Of a DNA stretch of 64,000 bases, positions 10,635 through 18,985 are shown piece by piece; the stretch's first letter is position 1, and each line of letters opens with the position of its first letter. The stretch covers positions 1,240,001 to 1,304,000 of the forward strand of contig NZ_CP014579.1 in NCBI RefSeq assembly GCF_001634365.1, read 5' to 3'. This DNA is from Paraburkholderia phytofirmans OLGA172. GTDB taxonomy: Bacteria; Pseudomonadota; Gammaproteobacteria; Burkholderiales; Burkholderiaceae. The notes under the pieces are model-generated. The model was not told the origin of the DNA, searched no databases, and saw nothing but the letters and a program-made list of their open reading frames with translations. Both the position numbers and the translations under genes were made by a program.

Positions 10635-11540
10635 ATGGACAATTTTGAAGGAAAGGTCGCGGTGATCACCGGCGCCGGCTCCGGATTCGGCCGCGAGTTC
10701 GCACGGCTCGGCGCGAAGCTGGGCATGCGCCTCGTACTTGCCGACGTGCAACAGGACGCACTCGACGAAACGTTCGCCGAGGTGAGCGCCGCCGGCGCGC
10801 AAGGAATCGCGCGCCGCGTCGATGTCGCGAAGGGCGAGGAAATCGACGCACTGGCGCGCGCCACACTCGACGCCTACGGCGGCGTGCATCTGGTGTTCAA
10901 CAATGCGGGCGTGGGTGGCAGCGGTGGCCTCGTGTGGGAGAGCACCGAGCGCGACTGGCAATGGCTGCTCGGCGTCAACCTGTGGGGCGTGATTCACGGC
11001 GTGCGGGTTTTCACACCGCTGATGCTCGACGCCGCCAAACGCGATGCGGGATATCGCGGGCACATCGTCAACACGGCTTCGATGGCGGGCATGCTCAATC
11101 CGCCCATGATGGGTCCGTACAACGTGTCGAAACATGCGGTAGTGTCGCTGACTGAATCGCTGTATCAGGATCTTTCGCTGGTCACGCAGCAGGTGGCGTG
11201 CTCAGTGCTATGCCCGTACTTCGTGCCGACCGGGATTGCGAAGGCATATCGCAACCGGCCGTCCGAACTGACCAACGATGCACCGCCGACCTTGTCGCAA
11301 CGTGTGTCGCGAGCGCTGAGCGAAAAGGCGGTGAGTTCGGGGAAGGTGAGTGCGCAAGAGATTGCGGGGAGGGTGTTCGATGCGATCCGCGAAGAGCAGT
11401 TCTATATCTTTTCGCATCCGCACGTGCTTGGCGCCGTGAAAACGCGCGCTGAGGACATCGTCATGCCGCGAAATCCGACCGATCCGTTTGCCGAGCGGCC
11501 TGAAGTGCGTGTGCAGATTATTGAGGCGTTAAAGGGGTAG
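10635..11540 (+). CDS. SDR family NAD(P)-dependent oxidoreductase
   Basis: The ~301-residue SDR has the cofactor motif TGAGSGFG near the N-terminus, N-N-A-G-V-G-G, N-T-A-S-M-A-G and catalytic YNVSK. The C-terminal ~80 residues extend beyond the minimal SDR core, as in the ~300-residue SDRs found with CoA ligases. ATG 10635 is preferred because GGGA lies about 6 nt upstream; ATG 10623 in the same frame is the alternative. It is the last gene of the operon that starts at 4883. The stop codon lies inside the first unit of an 11-bp tandem repeat, and a degenerate copy of its last ~21 codons follows. Confidence 0.88.
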   Translation: MDNFEGKVAVITGAGSGFGREFARLGAKLGMRLVLADVQQDALDETFAEVSAAGAQGIARRVDVAKGEEIDALARATLDAYGGVHLVFNNAGVGGSGGLVWESTERDWQWLLGVNLWGVIHGVRVFTPLMLDAAKRDAGYRGHIVNTASMAGMLNPPMMGPYNVSKHAVVSLTESLYQDLSLVTQQVACSVLCPYFVPTGIAKAYRNRPSELTNDAPPTLSQRVSRALSEKAVSSGKVSAQEIAGRVFDAIREEQFYIFSHPHVLGAVKTRAEDIVMPRNPTDPFAERPEVRVQIIEALKG

Positions 11541-11577
11541 AGTGGGGGTAGAGTGGGGGTAGAGTGGGGGTAGAGTG
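11534..11577 (+). repeat. 11-bp tandem repeat, four copies, overlapping the SDR stop codon
   Basis: The unit GGGGTAGAGTG occurs four times without interruption. Each unit contains TAG; the SDR stop is the TAG of the first unit. The array separates the SDR end from its degenerate copy. Confidence 0.9.
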
Positions 11578-11587
11578 CGAATCGCAC

Positions 11588-11650
11588 AATCCGGCCGGTT
11601 CGTTTGCCGGGCGGCCGGAGAGACGCGAGCACATTATCGAATGCGTTGAA
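11588..11650 (+). pseudogene. degenerate copy of the SDR gene 3' end
   Basis: Translated in one frame, this stretch reads N-P-A-G-S-F-A-G-R-P-E-R-R-E-H-I-I-E-C-V-E. It aligns without gaps to the true SDR C-terminus N-P-T-D-P-F-A-E-R-P-E-V-R-V-Q-I-I-E-A-L-K, with 11 of 21 identical. The two copies are offset by 116 bp and flank the tandem array. It is not part of an intact gene and is read as a decayed partial duplication. Confidence 0.6.
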
Positions 11651-11696
11651 GAGAAAAACGTGAGTTGGCGTAGCCAGCCGAGTTGGAATGCGCGAA

Positions 11697-11723
11697 GCGC
11701 CATGGAAACCATGGCGCCTTTTT
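11697..11723 (+). terminator. rho-independent terminator of the acyl-CoA operon
   Basis: GCGCCATGG at 11697-11705 pairs perfectly with CCATGGCGC at 11709-11717 across an AAA loop, followed by CTTTTT. The T run lies on the + strand, so it ends transcription of the operon closing with the SDR gene, just before the convergent liv-type genes. Confidence 0.85.
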
Positions 11724-11740
11724 ACGTCTCTATCACATCG

Positions 11741-12925
11741 TTACTTCGCTGCTGTCAGCGAACTCAACTCCGCCGACTTCAACTGTCCACCCTGAACCAC
11801 CGCCGCCAGCGGATTGCCGATCACGAAGCCACCGTGATCGTCGATGCCGGTCACACTTTGCGGATTGGCCTGCGGCGGCAGCGCCTTCACGGCCTTGTCG
11901 AACTGATTGCGGATCGCGGTCGCGTCGCTGACGCTGCCGGCCAGCTTCATCGCGAGTGCCGTCGCGTAGACCGCGGTGTAGTTCAGCGATACCTCCTGGC
12001 TCGGTTCCCGGCCGCCGTGGCTCTTGCGGAATCGTTCCACAAACGCTTTGGCGTTCGGCGTCTCATCGTTGACCAACGGCAATACCCCGATCGCGCCGTT
12101 CAGCTGCGCATAGCCACCGGTGACCTTGGCCACTTCGTCGAGCTTGGCCTGGTCCATTACGATAAAGCCGCCCTTGAAGCCCAGCTCGCGCGCCTGCTGC
12201 GCAATCAGGCCGGTCGGTTCGGACGGCCCGCCAATGAACAGCACATCGGGCTTGGCTGCCAGCACGCGGCTCACGCCGCTGTAGAAATCGGTGGCGCGGT
12301 TATACGACATCGAATTGTCCGCGACGATCGTGCCGCCGGCCGCTTCCCACGCTGGTTTGAATGCGGCGACCCAGACCTTGCCGTAGTCGGTATCGGTGGC
12401 GGCGAGCGCAACCTTCTTGCCGTACGTCGTCATTTCGTACTTGATGAACGAGTTCAGATACGACGTGAACGCGGGCGGAATGCGCACCGTGAGCTTGTTG
12501 CCGCGCTCGCTGATCTGCGGCACGCTGGTGTACGAGAGCAGCAGCAATTTCTGCTGCTCGTTACTGGTCTGCACCGCGAAGCCGCCGCCCGAATGCGGCA
12601 CCAGCACCACGGTGGCCTGCTGTTCCTGCGCGAGACGACGCGCGTTGATCGCGGTTTCGGCGGGGTTGTACTTGTCGTCGAGCGGCACGATCTCGAGCTT
12701 GATCTTCTTGCCAGCCACTTCGATGCCAGCCTGATTGACGTCGGCGGCCGCCATCTGCATGCCGTCGAGCACTTCCTGGCCGTACTTCGCCGCGCCGCCG
12801 CTCAATGGACCGGAGTAGCCGATATGCACCACCTGTTGCGCCATCGCGGCGCCCGCGCCCAGCAGTGCAGTCGTGGCGACAGCCGCACACAGGCTAGTCC
12901 GTGCGCACAAGCGTTTGATCGTCAT
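11741..12925 (-). CDS. HAAT-family ABC transporter substrate-binding protein (LivK-like)
   Basis: The 394-residue periplasmic binding protein has a Sec signal peptide (residues 1 to ~30, ending A-M-A-Q) and begins its mature part V-V-H-I-G-Y-S-G-P-L-S-G, the classic type I fold start of the leucine/amide/urea-type receptors (Peripla_BP_6). Other marks are D-D-K-Y-N-P-A-E and V-V-L-V-P-H-S-G-G-G. ATG 12925 has AGGAGA just upstream. It is the last gene of the minus-strand operon livH-livM-livG-livF-receptor. These receptors bind amino acids but also aromatic and aliphatic acids; the neighbouring CoA ligases favour an acid, though this is inference. Confidence 0.9.
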   Translation of the reverse strand: MTIKRLCARTSLCAAVATTALLGAGAAMAQQVVHIGYSGPLSGGAAKYGQEVLDGMQMAAADVNQAGIEVAGKKIKLEIVPLDDKYNPAETAINARRLAQEQQATVVLVPHSGGGFAVQTSNEQQKLLLLSYTSVPQISERGNKLTVRIPPAFTSYLNSFIKYEMTTYGKKVALAATDTDYGKVWVAAFKPAWEAAGGTIVADNSMSYNRATDFYSGVSRVLAAKPDVLFIGGPSEPTGLIAQQARELGFKGGFIVMDQAKLDEVAKVTGGYAQLNGAIGVLPLVNDETPNAKAFVERFRKSHGGREPSQEVSLNYTAVYATALAMKLAGSVSDATAIRNQFDKAVKALPPQANPQSVTGIDDHGGFVIGNPLAAVVQGGQLKSAELSSLTAAK

Positions 12926-13019
12926 ACATGTCTCCTTTGGGATTGTTCGAATGGGCCGACGCTTATGGTCATGCGTCAGGTTGTTCAGGGTCACGCGTCA
13001 GGCCGTGCCTCAATTTCGC

Positions 13020-13727
13020 TTAGCCGCCGACATAAGCGCGCCGGATCGCTTCGTTGTTCATCAGACTCGCGTGATCGCCTTCGAGCACGATGCGGCCGTT
13101 TTCGATCACGTAGGCACGGTGCGCGATTTTCAGTGCCGCAAACGCGTTCTGTTCGGCGAGCAGCACCGTCGTGCCCGCGCGATTGATCTGCTGGATCACC
13201 TCGAACACCTGCTTGACCACCAGCGGTGCGAGACCGAGCGAAGGTTCGTCGAGCAGCAGCACCTTCGGCCGGGCCATCATTGCGCGGCCGATCGCCACCA
13301 TCTGCTGCTGTCCACCGGACAGCGAGCCCGCCGGATGGTCCTTGCGTTCGGCGAGAAGTGGGAAGAGCGCGAACACCTGGTCGAGATTGCGCTGATTGCC
13401 GGCCTTGTCGCCGCGATGCACATAGGCGCCAAGCGTGAGGTTCTTCAGCACCGACATACCCGGGAACAGCTTGCGGCCCTCGGGACATTGAATCACGCCA
13501 CTGCGCACAATCTGCGCGGGCGTCATGCCGAGCAGCTCGCGCGTGCCCAGCCGCAGGCTGCCGCTCGCGGCACGCCGCAGGCCGCTCGTAGCAAGGAAGA
13601 TCGAACTCTTGCCCGCGCCGTTGGCGCCGAGCAGCACCACCAGTTCGCCGTCGTCCGCGTGGAGATCGATGCCGTCCAGCGCACGGAAGCTGCCGTAATC
13701 GAGCGAGACGTTTTCAAACTTCAGCAT
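13020..13727 (-). CDS. livF: HAAT ABC transporter ATP-binding protein (LivF-like)
   Basis: The 235-residue ATPase shows Walker [10 protein letters not shown] near residue 36, the signature L-S-G-G-Q-Q-Q-M, Walker [12 protein letters not shown] and the switch His region V-L-L-A-E-Q-N. The short length and the E-Q-N-A-F-A-A-L motif match LivF rather than LivG. Its start overlaps the livG stop by 14 bp. It would form the ATPase heterodimer of the importer with the livG product. Substrate is unproven, so the symbol names the family only. Confidence 0.9.
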   Translation of the reverse strand: MLKFENVSLDYGSFRALDGIDLHADDGELVVLLGANGAGKSSIFLATSGLRRAASGSLRLGTRELLGMTPAQIVRSGVIQCPEGRKLFPGMSVLKNLTLGAYVHRGDKAGNQRNLDQVFALFPLLAERKDHPAGSLSGGQQQMVAIGRAMMARPKVLLLDEPSLGLAPLVVKQVFEVIQQINRAGTTVLLAEQNAFAALKIAHRAYVIENGRIVLEGDHASLMNNEAIRRAYVGG

Positions 13728-14478
13728 GCTCGCTCCCGAGATAGGCGTCGATCACGGCCGGGTTCGCGCGAATCTCGGCAGGCGTGCCCTCGGCGATTTT
13801 CTTGCCGTAGTTCAGCACCATGATGCGGTCGGCGAGCTTCATGATCATGTTCATTTTGTGCTCCACAAGGCACACCGTCACCCCGTGCTTCACCAGTTTG
13901 CGGATCAGTTCGGCGAGACCTTCGGTCTCTTCGGGATTCACGCCGCCCGCGGGCTCGTCGAGCAGCATCAGGCTGGGAACAGTCGCAAGTGCGAGTGCCA
14001 CCGCCGCGCGTTTGCGATCTTCCTGCGAAATGTCGCCGGCCATCCGTTCCGCCATCGCCGACAAGCCGACGAAATCCAGAGCCTCGCGTGCCTTCTCGCG
14101 GCAAATGCGTTCTTCCTGCTTGAGCCGTGCGGAATGGGTCAGCACGTCCCACAGCCCCGAGCGCGTGCGCAGCCGGTGGCCGACGATCAGGTTGTCGAGC
14201 ACGCTGGCCCGGTCGAACAGCGCGGTGGATTGAAAGGTGCGTGCAACACCGAGGCGCGCCATCTGATCGGCGCCCAGCTTTGTCACATCCTGGCCTTTGA
14301 AGAGGATGCGTCCAGAGCTCGGCAGATGGGTGCCGCTGATCAGATTGAAGAAGGTGGTTTTACCCGCGCCGTTCGGCCCGATGATCGCGTTGATCTTGCC
14401 GGCTTCGATACGCGTGCTCACGTCGTCCACCGCGACGAGGCCGCCGAAGTGTTTGCTGAGCGAGTCGATTTCAAGCAT
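13714..14478 (-). CDS. livG: HAAT ABC transporter ATP-binding protein (LivG-like)
   Basis: The 254-residue ATPase has Walker [10 protein letters not shown], Walker [14 protein letters not shown] and V-E-H-K-M-N-M-I near the C-terminus, the LivG hallmarks. In the signature region it reads I-S-Q-E-D-R-K-R, so the usual L-S-G-G-Q is replaced by I-S-Q-E-D-R, an uncommon C-loop. ATG 14478 overlaps the livM stop by 8 bp. It works with the livF product to power the importer. Confidence 0.88.
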   Translation of the reverse strand: MLEIDSLSKHFGGLVAVDDVSTRIEAGKINAIIGPNGAGKTTFFNLISGTHLPSSGRILFKGQDVTKLGADQMARLGVARTFQSTALFDRASVLDNLIVGHRLRTRSGLWDVLTHSARLKQEERICREKAREALDFVGLSAMAERMAGDISQEDRKRAAVALALATVPSLMLLDEPAGGVNPEETEGLAELIRKLVKHGVTVCLVEHKMNMIMKLADRIMVLNYGKKIAEGTPAEIRANPAVIDAYLGSEHAEV

Positions 14479-15493
14479 GACGGTCTCCGCGCGTGGGCTG
14501 CGACTGGCGCGCAATAATGCCGCTGTTCGGCGTTGCAAGTTTCGCGCGCCGGTTCTTTCTTGCCATATGCAAACCGACGATACCGTTTGGCAGAAAGATC
14601 ACCAGCAGAATCAGGATCGGGCCAAACACGACGAAGCGGTACGCCTGCAGAAACTGCAGATACTGCGTGAGCCATGGTACGGCGAGCGCGCCGAGCAGCG
14701 GGCCGGCGAGGGTGCCGATGCCGCCCACCAGCATGTACATGGTCATGTCGAAGGTGTGCTCGACGCCGGCGAGATCCGGTCCGAGAAAGCGCACGGAACC
14801 CGCATAGAGACCACCCGCGAACCCCGCATAGACAACCGACAGCACGAAGGCCAGCACCTTGTTACGCATCAGATTGATGCCGAGCGACTGCGCGAGGCCG
14901 TCGCTATTGCGGATCGCCATGAAGGTCCGGCCGAGCAGCGAGTTGACGATGCGATGCATCAGCCACACACCGACCACCAGAAATGCGAACACCAGGTAGT
15001 AGAGCGGTCGCGGATTTTCAAACGACACGATGCCGAAGCCCGCAGGCGCCGGGATGCCGACGATGTCCGAGACCCCGTGCGTGAGGCTGTCCCATTTCTC
15101 GATCACGAGAAACATGATGTAGCCGACGCAGAGCGTGAAAATAGTAAAGTAATGGCCGCGCAGACGCAGCGATACGAGGCCGACCAGCGCGCCCAGTATC
15201 GCGACAACCACGCCCGAGGCAACGAACGCGAGCCAGAACGGCACCTGATGGTCGACCGTCAGAATACCCACCGTGTACGCGCCCACCGCCATGAAGCTGC
15301 CATGTGCGAGATTGAACTGCCCCGTATAGCCGGTGATCAGATTCAGCCCGACGGTGGCCAGCGCGAAGACGTACGCAGTGGACATCACGGTGAGCATGTA
15401 GTCGTTGGTGGCCAGAAACGGAAACGCCAGACCGAGCACGAACAGCAGCGTCCACCCCGGCTTGCCCTCGAATAATTTCATGACTGATTTCAC
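14471..15493 (-). CDS. livM: HAAT ABC transporter permease (LivM-like)
   Basis: The ~340-residue polytopic membrane protein has hydrophobic helices from about residue 15 and the family motif N-L-I-T-G-Y-T-G-Q-F-N-L-A-H-G-S-F. The loop R-N-S-D-G-L-A-Q-S-L-G-I-N is the coupling segment to the ATPases. GTG 15493 overlaps the livH stop (GTGA) and has AGGGA upstream; ATG 15481 is an alternative in the same frame. A basic tail follows the last helix. Confidence 0.88.
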   Translation of the reverse strand: MKSVMKLFEGKPGWTLLFVLGLAFPFLATNDYMLTVMSTAYVFALATVGLNLITGYTGQFNLAHGSFMAVGAYTVGILTVDHQVPFWLAFVASGVVVAILGALVGLVSLRLRGHYFTIFTLCVGYIMFLVIEKWDSLTHGVSDIVGIPAPAGFGIVSFENPRPLYYLVFAFLVVGVWLMHRIVNSLLGRTFMAIRNSDGLAQSLGINLMRNKVLAFVLSVVYAGFAGGLYAGSVRFLGPDLAGVEHTFDMTMYMLVGGIGTLAGPLLGALAVPWLTQYLQFLQAYRFVVFGPILILLVIFLPNGIVGLHMARKNRRAKLATPNSGIIARQSQPTRGDRHA

Positions 15494-16359
15494 GATGTGC
15501 GCAGTTCCCTGGTGAACAGCCCCTGAGGACGAACCGACAGAATCACCACCAGCAGTACGAAGGCGATGATGTCCTTGTAGTCGGTCGAAATGTAGAACGC
15601 GCCGAAGCTCTCCGCCATGCCGATGATCAGGCCACCCACGATCGCGCCCGGCACGCTGCCCATGCCGCCGAGAATGATGATCACGAAGGCCTTCACGATC
15701 ACCAGTTGGCCCATTGCCGGATAGACGAGGTTGATCGGCGCGTACAGCGTGGCCGCCACGGCGGCGAGAAGGCCCGAGATGCCGAAGGTCAGCACCGTCA
15801 CCTTGTTGGCGTCGATACCCATCAGCGAGGCGCCGTCCCGGTCCTGCGCCATCGCGATGACGCTCGAGCCGATCACCGTGTATTTGAGGAAGAGTTGCAG
15901 AAGCACCACCAACGCGAACGCGGCCCCGATGATCAGCAAGCGCTGCAACGGCGCGGTCACGCCGCCCAGTTCGATGATCCCGGCGTAGGGCGTGGCCATG
16001 CGATGAAAGTCCGCGCCCCAGATTGCTTGCGCACCGGCTTCGAGAAACAGCAGAAGACCGATCGCGGCGATCATGGGATGCAATTCGGAAGATTTGCGCA
16101 GCGGATGGAACACCAGCCGCTCGGCGAGGATCGCGAGCACCGCGACCGCGAGGCCGGAGCCGATCATGGCGAGCCAGTAGTTCCAGCCAAGCCGGCTCAT
16201 CAGGTAGAACGAGACGAACGCGCCGACCATATAGAACGCGCCGTGGGCGAAATTCGGCACCGCGAGAATGCCGTAGACCAGCGTGAGTCCGAGCGCAACG
16301 AGGCTGTAGATGCCGCCCAGCGTCAAGCCGTTGAGAAACTGCTGCAAAAACATATCCAC
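15490..16359 (-). CDS. livH: HAAT ABC transporter permease (LivH-like)
   Basis: The 289-residue permease has the LivH N-terminal pattern F-L-N-G-L-T-L-G-G-I-Y-S-L-V-A-L-G-L and the motif V-P-N-F-A-H-G-A-F-Y-M. A later block D-R-D-G-A-S-L-M-G-I-D-A-N-K-V is the usual ATPase contact loop. GTG 16359 is chosen because GGAGG lies 10 nt upstream; ATG 16353 is the alternative. It is the first gene of the five-gene importer operon. Upstream lie the palindrome at 16610 and the motif at 16559. Confidence 0.88.
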   Translation of the reverse strand: MDMFLQQFLNGLTLGGIYSLVALGLTLVYGILAVPNFAHGAFYMVGAFVSFYLMSRLGWNYWLAMIGSGLAVAVLAILAERLVFHPLRKSSELHPMIAAIGLLLFLEAGAQAIWGADFHRMATPYAGIIELGGVTAPLQRLLIIGAAFALVVLLQLFLKYTVIGSSVIAMAQDRDGASLMGIDANKVTVLTFGISGLLAAVAATLYAPINLVYPAMGQLVIVKAFVIIILGGMGSVPGAIVGGLIIGMAESFGAFYISTDYKDIIAFVLLVVILSVRPQGLFTRELRTS

Positions 16360-16558
16360 GCTTTGACACCCTCCAACGGAGGCGCGCAGTGCAATCGTTC
16401 CCTTGCTTCAGGGGACGCATCGCCGCACGCCTGACTACGGACGGGATAACAGCCGCTGCTCGAATCCGGTGACCGGAATCGACGGTTTAAAACACGCGCG
16501 CACCGGCGTATCGGCGCACCGGCGCAAATTACGACAAGTGATGTGCGGCGACGCGAGA

Positions 16559-16595
16559 GCAATTTGGCACGAACGTTCGCTTTGCGTCAATAAGG
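16559..16595. promoter_or_regulatory. 37-bp motif shared with the porin upstream region, copy 1
   Basis: The block begins GCAATTTGGCACGA and contains the palindromic core CGAACGTTCG. It matches the block at 18062-18098 at 30 of 37 positions, in the same orientation and about 200 bp upstream of the livH start. The core resembles operators of TetR-type regulators, which is only an inference. Confidence 0.5.
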
Positions 16596-16609
16596 TTTTC
16601 CATTAGATT

Positions 16610-16626
16610 GTTCTGCATTGCAGATT
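16610..16626. promoter_or_regulatory. candidate IclR-type palindromic operator upstream of livH
   Basis: GTTCTGC-ATT-GCAGATT is, apart from the centre, the reverse complement of the site at 4847 (AATCTGC-ATT-GCAGAAC). The extended match covers about 20 bp. It lies about 250 bp upstream of the livH start. Confidence 0.5.
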
Positions 16627-16712
16627 ATTAGGGAAGTCACTTAGGACACGCTCGCTCGCTTGATCCGGCGCACCGCCCACGCGGCACGCCGGTGCCTCGC
16701 GTTGCGCTCCGT

Positions 16713-17804
16713 TTAGAACATATGCCGGATGCCGACGTTCACGCCGGCCGTGGTGCCGGTTGCTTCGTTCAGTGCGTTGTTGACGGACAGGCCGGTGTGC
16801 ATTGCACCGTGGTTGGTCACGAAGCCGGCTTGCCCATATACCAAGGTGGCCTTCGACAGCGAATACTCAAGCCCGGTGGACGCGAGTATCGAATTGTTCG
16901 ACGAGTGATTCTCGTCGCGCGTGACCCACACGCCCGCGTCGACGTTCAGCGCCGGTGTGATGCGATAGCTGGCGCCGCCTGAATAGACGCGATCGTTGAA
17001 CGAACCTGCCACCTTGTACTGCACGTATGAAGCTTTCACGGTCAGGTCGTTGAACACGTAGCTGGCGCCGATTGCACGGCCGTCGAATTCGACCACGCTC
17101 GGAATCGCGATCGATGCAGCGCTGCCACCGGCGTTGCCGCTATAGAGCGCGGCGTCGACGGCCAGCGAGCCGAGGTGGTAACGCAGGCTCGCCGAATACT
17201 GGCGGCCCGCCTGAAAATTCCCAGCTGCGCCGCCTAATGCCATCATCGCATTGGCTTGCAAGCCGGCGATTTCCGGCGACATGTACGAAATGCCGTTCGG
17301 GTTGAACATGCCGGTTACATAGACATTATTGAGGTAGGTGACGAGGCCGCTGCCGAAGTACGACATCTCGCGCGGATCGACGTCGTACACCGCGACGAAG
17401 AAGGGGGAGAACTGCAAGCCGGCCTTGACCGTGCCGTAGCGGCTGTCCACGCCGACCCACGCCTGCCGGCCGAATTCGCCGCCGTTCGAATTGCCGAATG
17501 CGCCGTTCGCAATGTTGACACCGCTTTCGAGATCGAAGATCGCGCGCATGCCGCCGCCGAGATCTTCGGCGCCACGCATACCGAAACGCGAACCCGCGAG
17601 CCCGCCGTCGGTGAACGAGTATTGGTAGCCTGCGCTCTGGCCGGTCTTCCGGTTAAGTGTTTTGTTGGTGTAAAGCAGGGATCCGTCGACGACACCGTAC
17701 AACGTGACGCTGCTTTGCGCATGGGCGCTCGGGGCGGCGCTGAGTGCGCAAGCACCTGCTAATCCAAGAATGGCTCCAACTCGACTGCGATGACTTGCCG
17801 GCAT
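16713..17804 (-). CDS. Gram-negative outer-membrane porin (Porin_4 type)
   Basis: The 363-residue product has a signal peptide (residues 1 to ~29, ending A-H-A-Q) and the mature start S-S-V-T-L-Y-G-V-V-D-G, typical of betaproteobacterial porins. It ends N-V-G-I-R-H-M-F with the terminal Phe needed for BAM-dependent insertion. D-L-G-G-G-M-R-A-I-F-D-L-E-S-G-V and F-G-R-Q-A-W-V-G-V lie in the expected positions. ATG 17804 follows AAGGAGA. It would form a trimeric diffusion channel for small polar or anionic solutes. The upstream region shares the 37-bp motif with the ABC importer, suggesting joint regulation. Confidence 0.92.
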   Translation of the reverse strand: MPASHRSRVGAILGLAGACALSAAPSAHAQSSVTLYGVVDGSLLYTNKTLNRKTGQSAGYQYSFTDGGLAGSRFGMRGAEDLGGGMRAIFDLESGVNIANGAFGNSNGGEFGRQAWVGVDSRYGTVKAGLQFSPFFVAVYDVDPREMSYFGSGLVTYLNNVYVTGMFNPNGISYMSPEIAGLQANAMMALGGAAGNFQAGRQYSASLRYHLGSLAVDAALYSGNAGGSAASIAIPSVVEFDGRAIGASYVFNDLTVKASYVQYKVAGSFNDRVYSGGASYRITPALNVDAGVWVTRDENHSSNNSILASTGLEYSLSKATLVYGQAGFVTNHGAMHTGLSVNNALNEATGTTAGVNVGIRHMF

Positions 17805-18664
17805 GCTTCGTGTCTCCTTGTTTATTGGAATCGATTGAATTGGCGAAGTAATGCGGGTGCTGCAAGGTTCTGGCGATCTGTTGCGTGATGCGCTTTCAAT
17901 GGGTGACAAGCGGCCTTCAAAATCTGTTAAGGGATACGAAATAATGGGTCTGCTGGTGAGCGCCTTGGGTCCGGTTGCCTGCTGGGTTGTCTCCTGATCG
18001 CTGGGGCGGCTCGGCGCAGCTATGAACTCATCGATCTCGTGCTTACGCACAGGACGTAGGCGCAATTTGGCACGACCGTTCGTTCTGTGTCAACGGGGGA
18101 AACCGCTCGTTTGGACTGCAATTCAGGCCAAAATAGGGAAAACACCTGGCGTCGCGGGCGTGCTTGATTTGCGCCGTAAGGCTATGTAATACAAGGGAGT
18201 TGGCGAAATAATCCGGTTTCGATTGTCAGCCGGCCGGCTGATGGTGTGCTGCATGACAGAACTCGCCAGGGGCTGACTCAACGCGCGTATTCGATGATTG
18301 AATAGGCGCAAGTTCTTGCCTGCGAAATGCATCGTCGAAGATTGCGAAAAGCTTGTCGCGGGTGCGCCGTAACCCGAGCTGTCGCCATAGCCCGACATCT
18401 TGTGCGAAGGCTGCCGATCCTGTGCCTGATGAGGGCACGCATAATCAGGTCTTAAGAGAAAATCGTGCAGAACCGAATGGGGATGAAAACCGTTGGCGCT
18501 CTCGCTAAAGAAGTGTTTTAGGGGCTTTATGATTTCCGCGCCCGAATCGATTACGCTTTTTTATTAGTGACCCTGTGCTTAGCACGCTTGCGCTCGCGTC
18601 CGTTGGGGTCTTTACTTCGCTATTCAACGGACGCAATGCGGGATTCGCCGCCACGCCGCTTGTC
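17805..18664. other. long non-coding region upstream of the porin
   Basis: About 860 bp without a supported gene. Short open frames exist on both strands but lack ribosome binding sites or protein-like composition. It contains the porin promoter and the 37-bp motif at 18062. The part from 18120 to 18640 is noticeably AT-richer than the flanking genes. No hairpin terminator was recognised. Confidence 0.5.
18062..18098. promoter_or_regulatory. 37-bp motif shared with the livH upstream region, copy 2
   Basis: Begins GCAATTTGGCACGA with the core CGACCGTTCG; 30 of 37 positions match the block at 16559. It lies about 260 bp upstream of the porin start. Confidence 0.5.
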
Positions 18665-18985
18665 TCAATCCCCTTCCCAGCCATGGCGCTCGTGCCATTC
18701 GCGCTCGTGCTCCTCATGCTCATGGTGGCGCCACTGCCGTTCACGCCATTCCTGGCGCTCATGCCATTCACGGGCGCGCCAGACGTCGTCGTAGCCGTAG
18801 CCATATCCCACGACTGGCGGGGGCGCGTAGACGACCGGCGGAGGCGCAATGTAGGCCGGCTGGGCCGGCACGAAAACCGGCCCGGGAATGCCAATGCCGA
18901 TGCCCACGTCGACGTGGGCGGAAGCGAGTGTGGAAGCCATTAGTATCGCGCCGCCGAGAATCGCTGATAGTAGGTTCTTGCGCAT
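18665..18985 (-). CDS. small exported protein with Pro/Val/Gly-rich centre and His/Glu/Trp-rich tail
   Basis: The 106-residue product has a clear signal peptide (M-R-K-N-L-L-S-A-I-L-G-G-A-I-L-M-A-S, cleaved near A-S-A-H), a middle part rich in P-P-V-V and G-Y-G-Y, and a C-terminal third built from repeated W-H-E-R / E-W units containing seven His. Related small secreted proteins of Burkholderiales carry P-x-P-V repeats and similar charged tails, with no known function. The His/Glu-rich tail could bind metal, but this is inference. The opposite strand is open because of the repetitive codons; the signal peptide decides the strand. Confidence 0.7.
   Translation of the reverse strand: MRKNLLSAILGGAILMASTLASAHVDVGIGIGIPGPVFVPAQPAYIAPPPVVYAPPPVVGYGYGYDDVWRAREWHERQEWRERQWRHHEHEEHEREWHERHGWEGD

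Larger units (their letters stand above)
16360..16712. other. livH-operon promoter region and porin 3' flank
   Basis: No gene is supported in these 353 bp. The livH-type operon must be transcribed leftward from here. Two candidate regulatory sites lie within it (16559-16595 and 16610-16626). Confidence 0.6.

Noticed and set aside
11686..11760. possible continuation of the SDR copy into a gene at 11564-13186
   Set aside because: Beyond about 11650 the frame has no SDR similarity and runs antisense to the ABC receptor gene; the terminator at 11697 lies inside it.
18575..18943. 122-codon plus-strand frame starting with a hydrophobic stretch
   Set aside because: It is antisense to the small exported protein; its hydrophobic look comes from the repeated Glu/His codons on the other strand, and it lacks a ribosome binding site.
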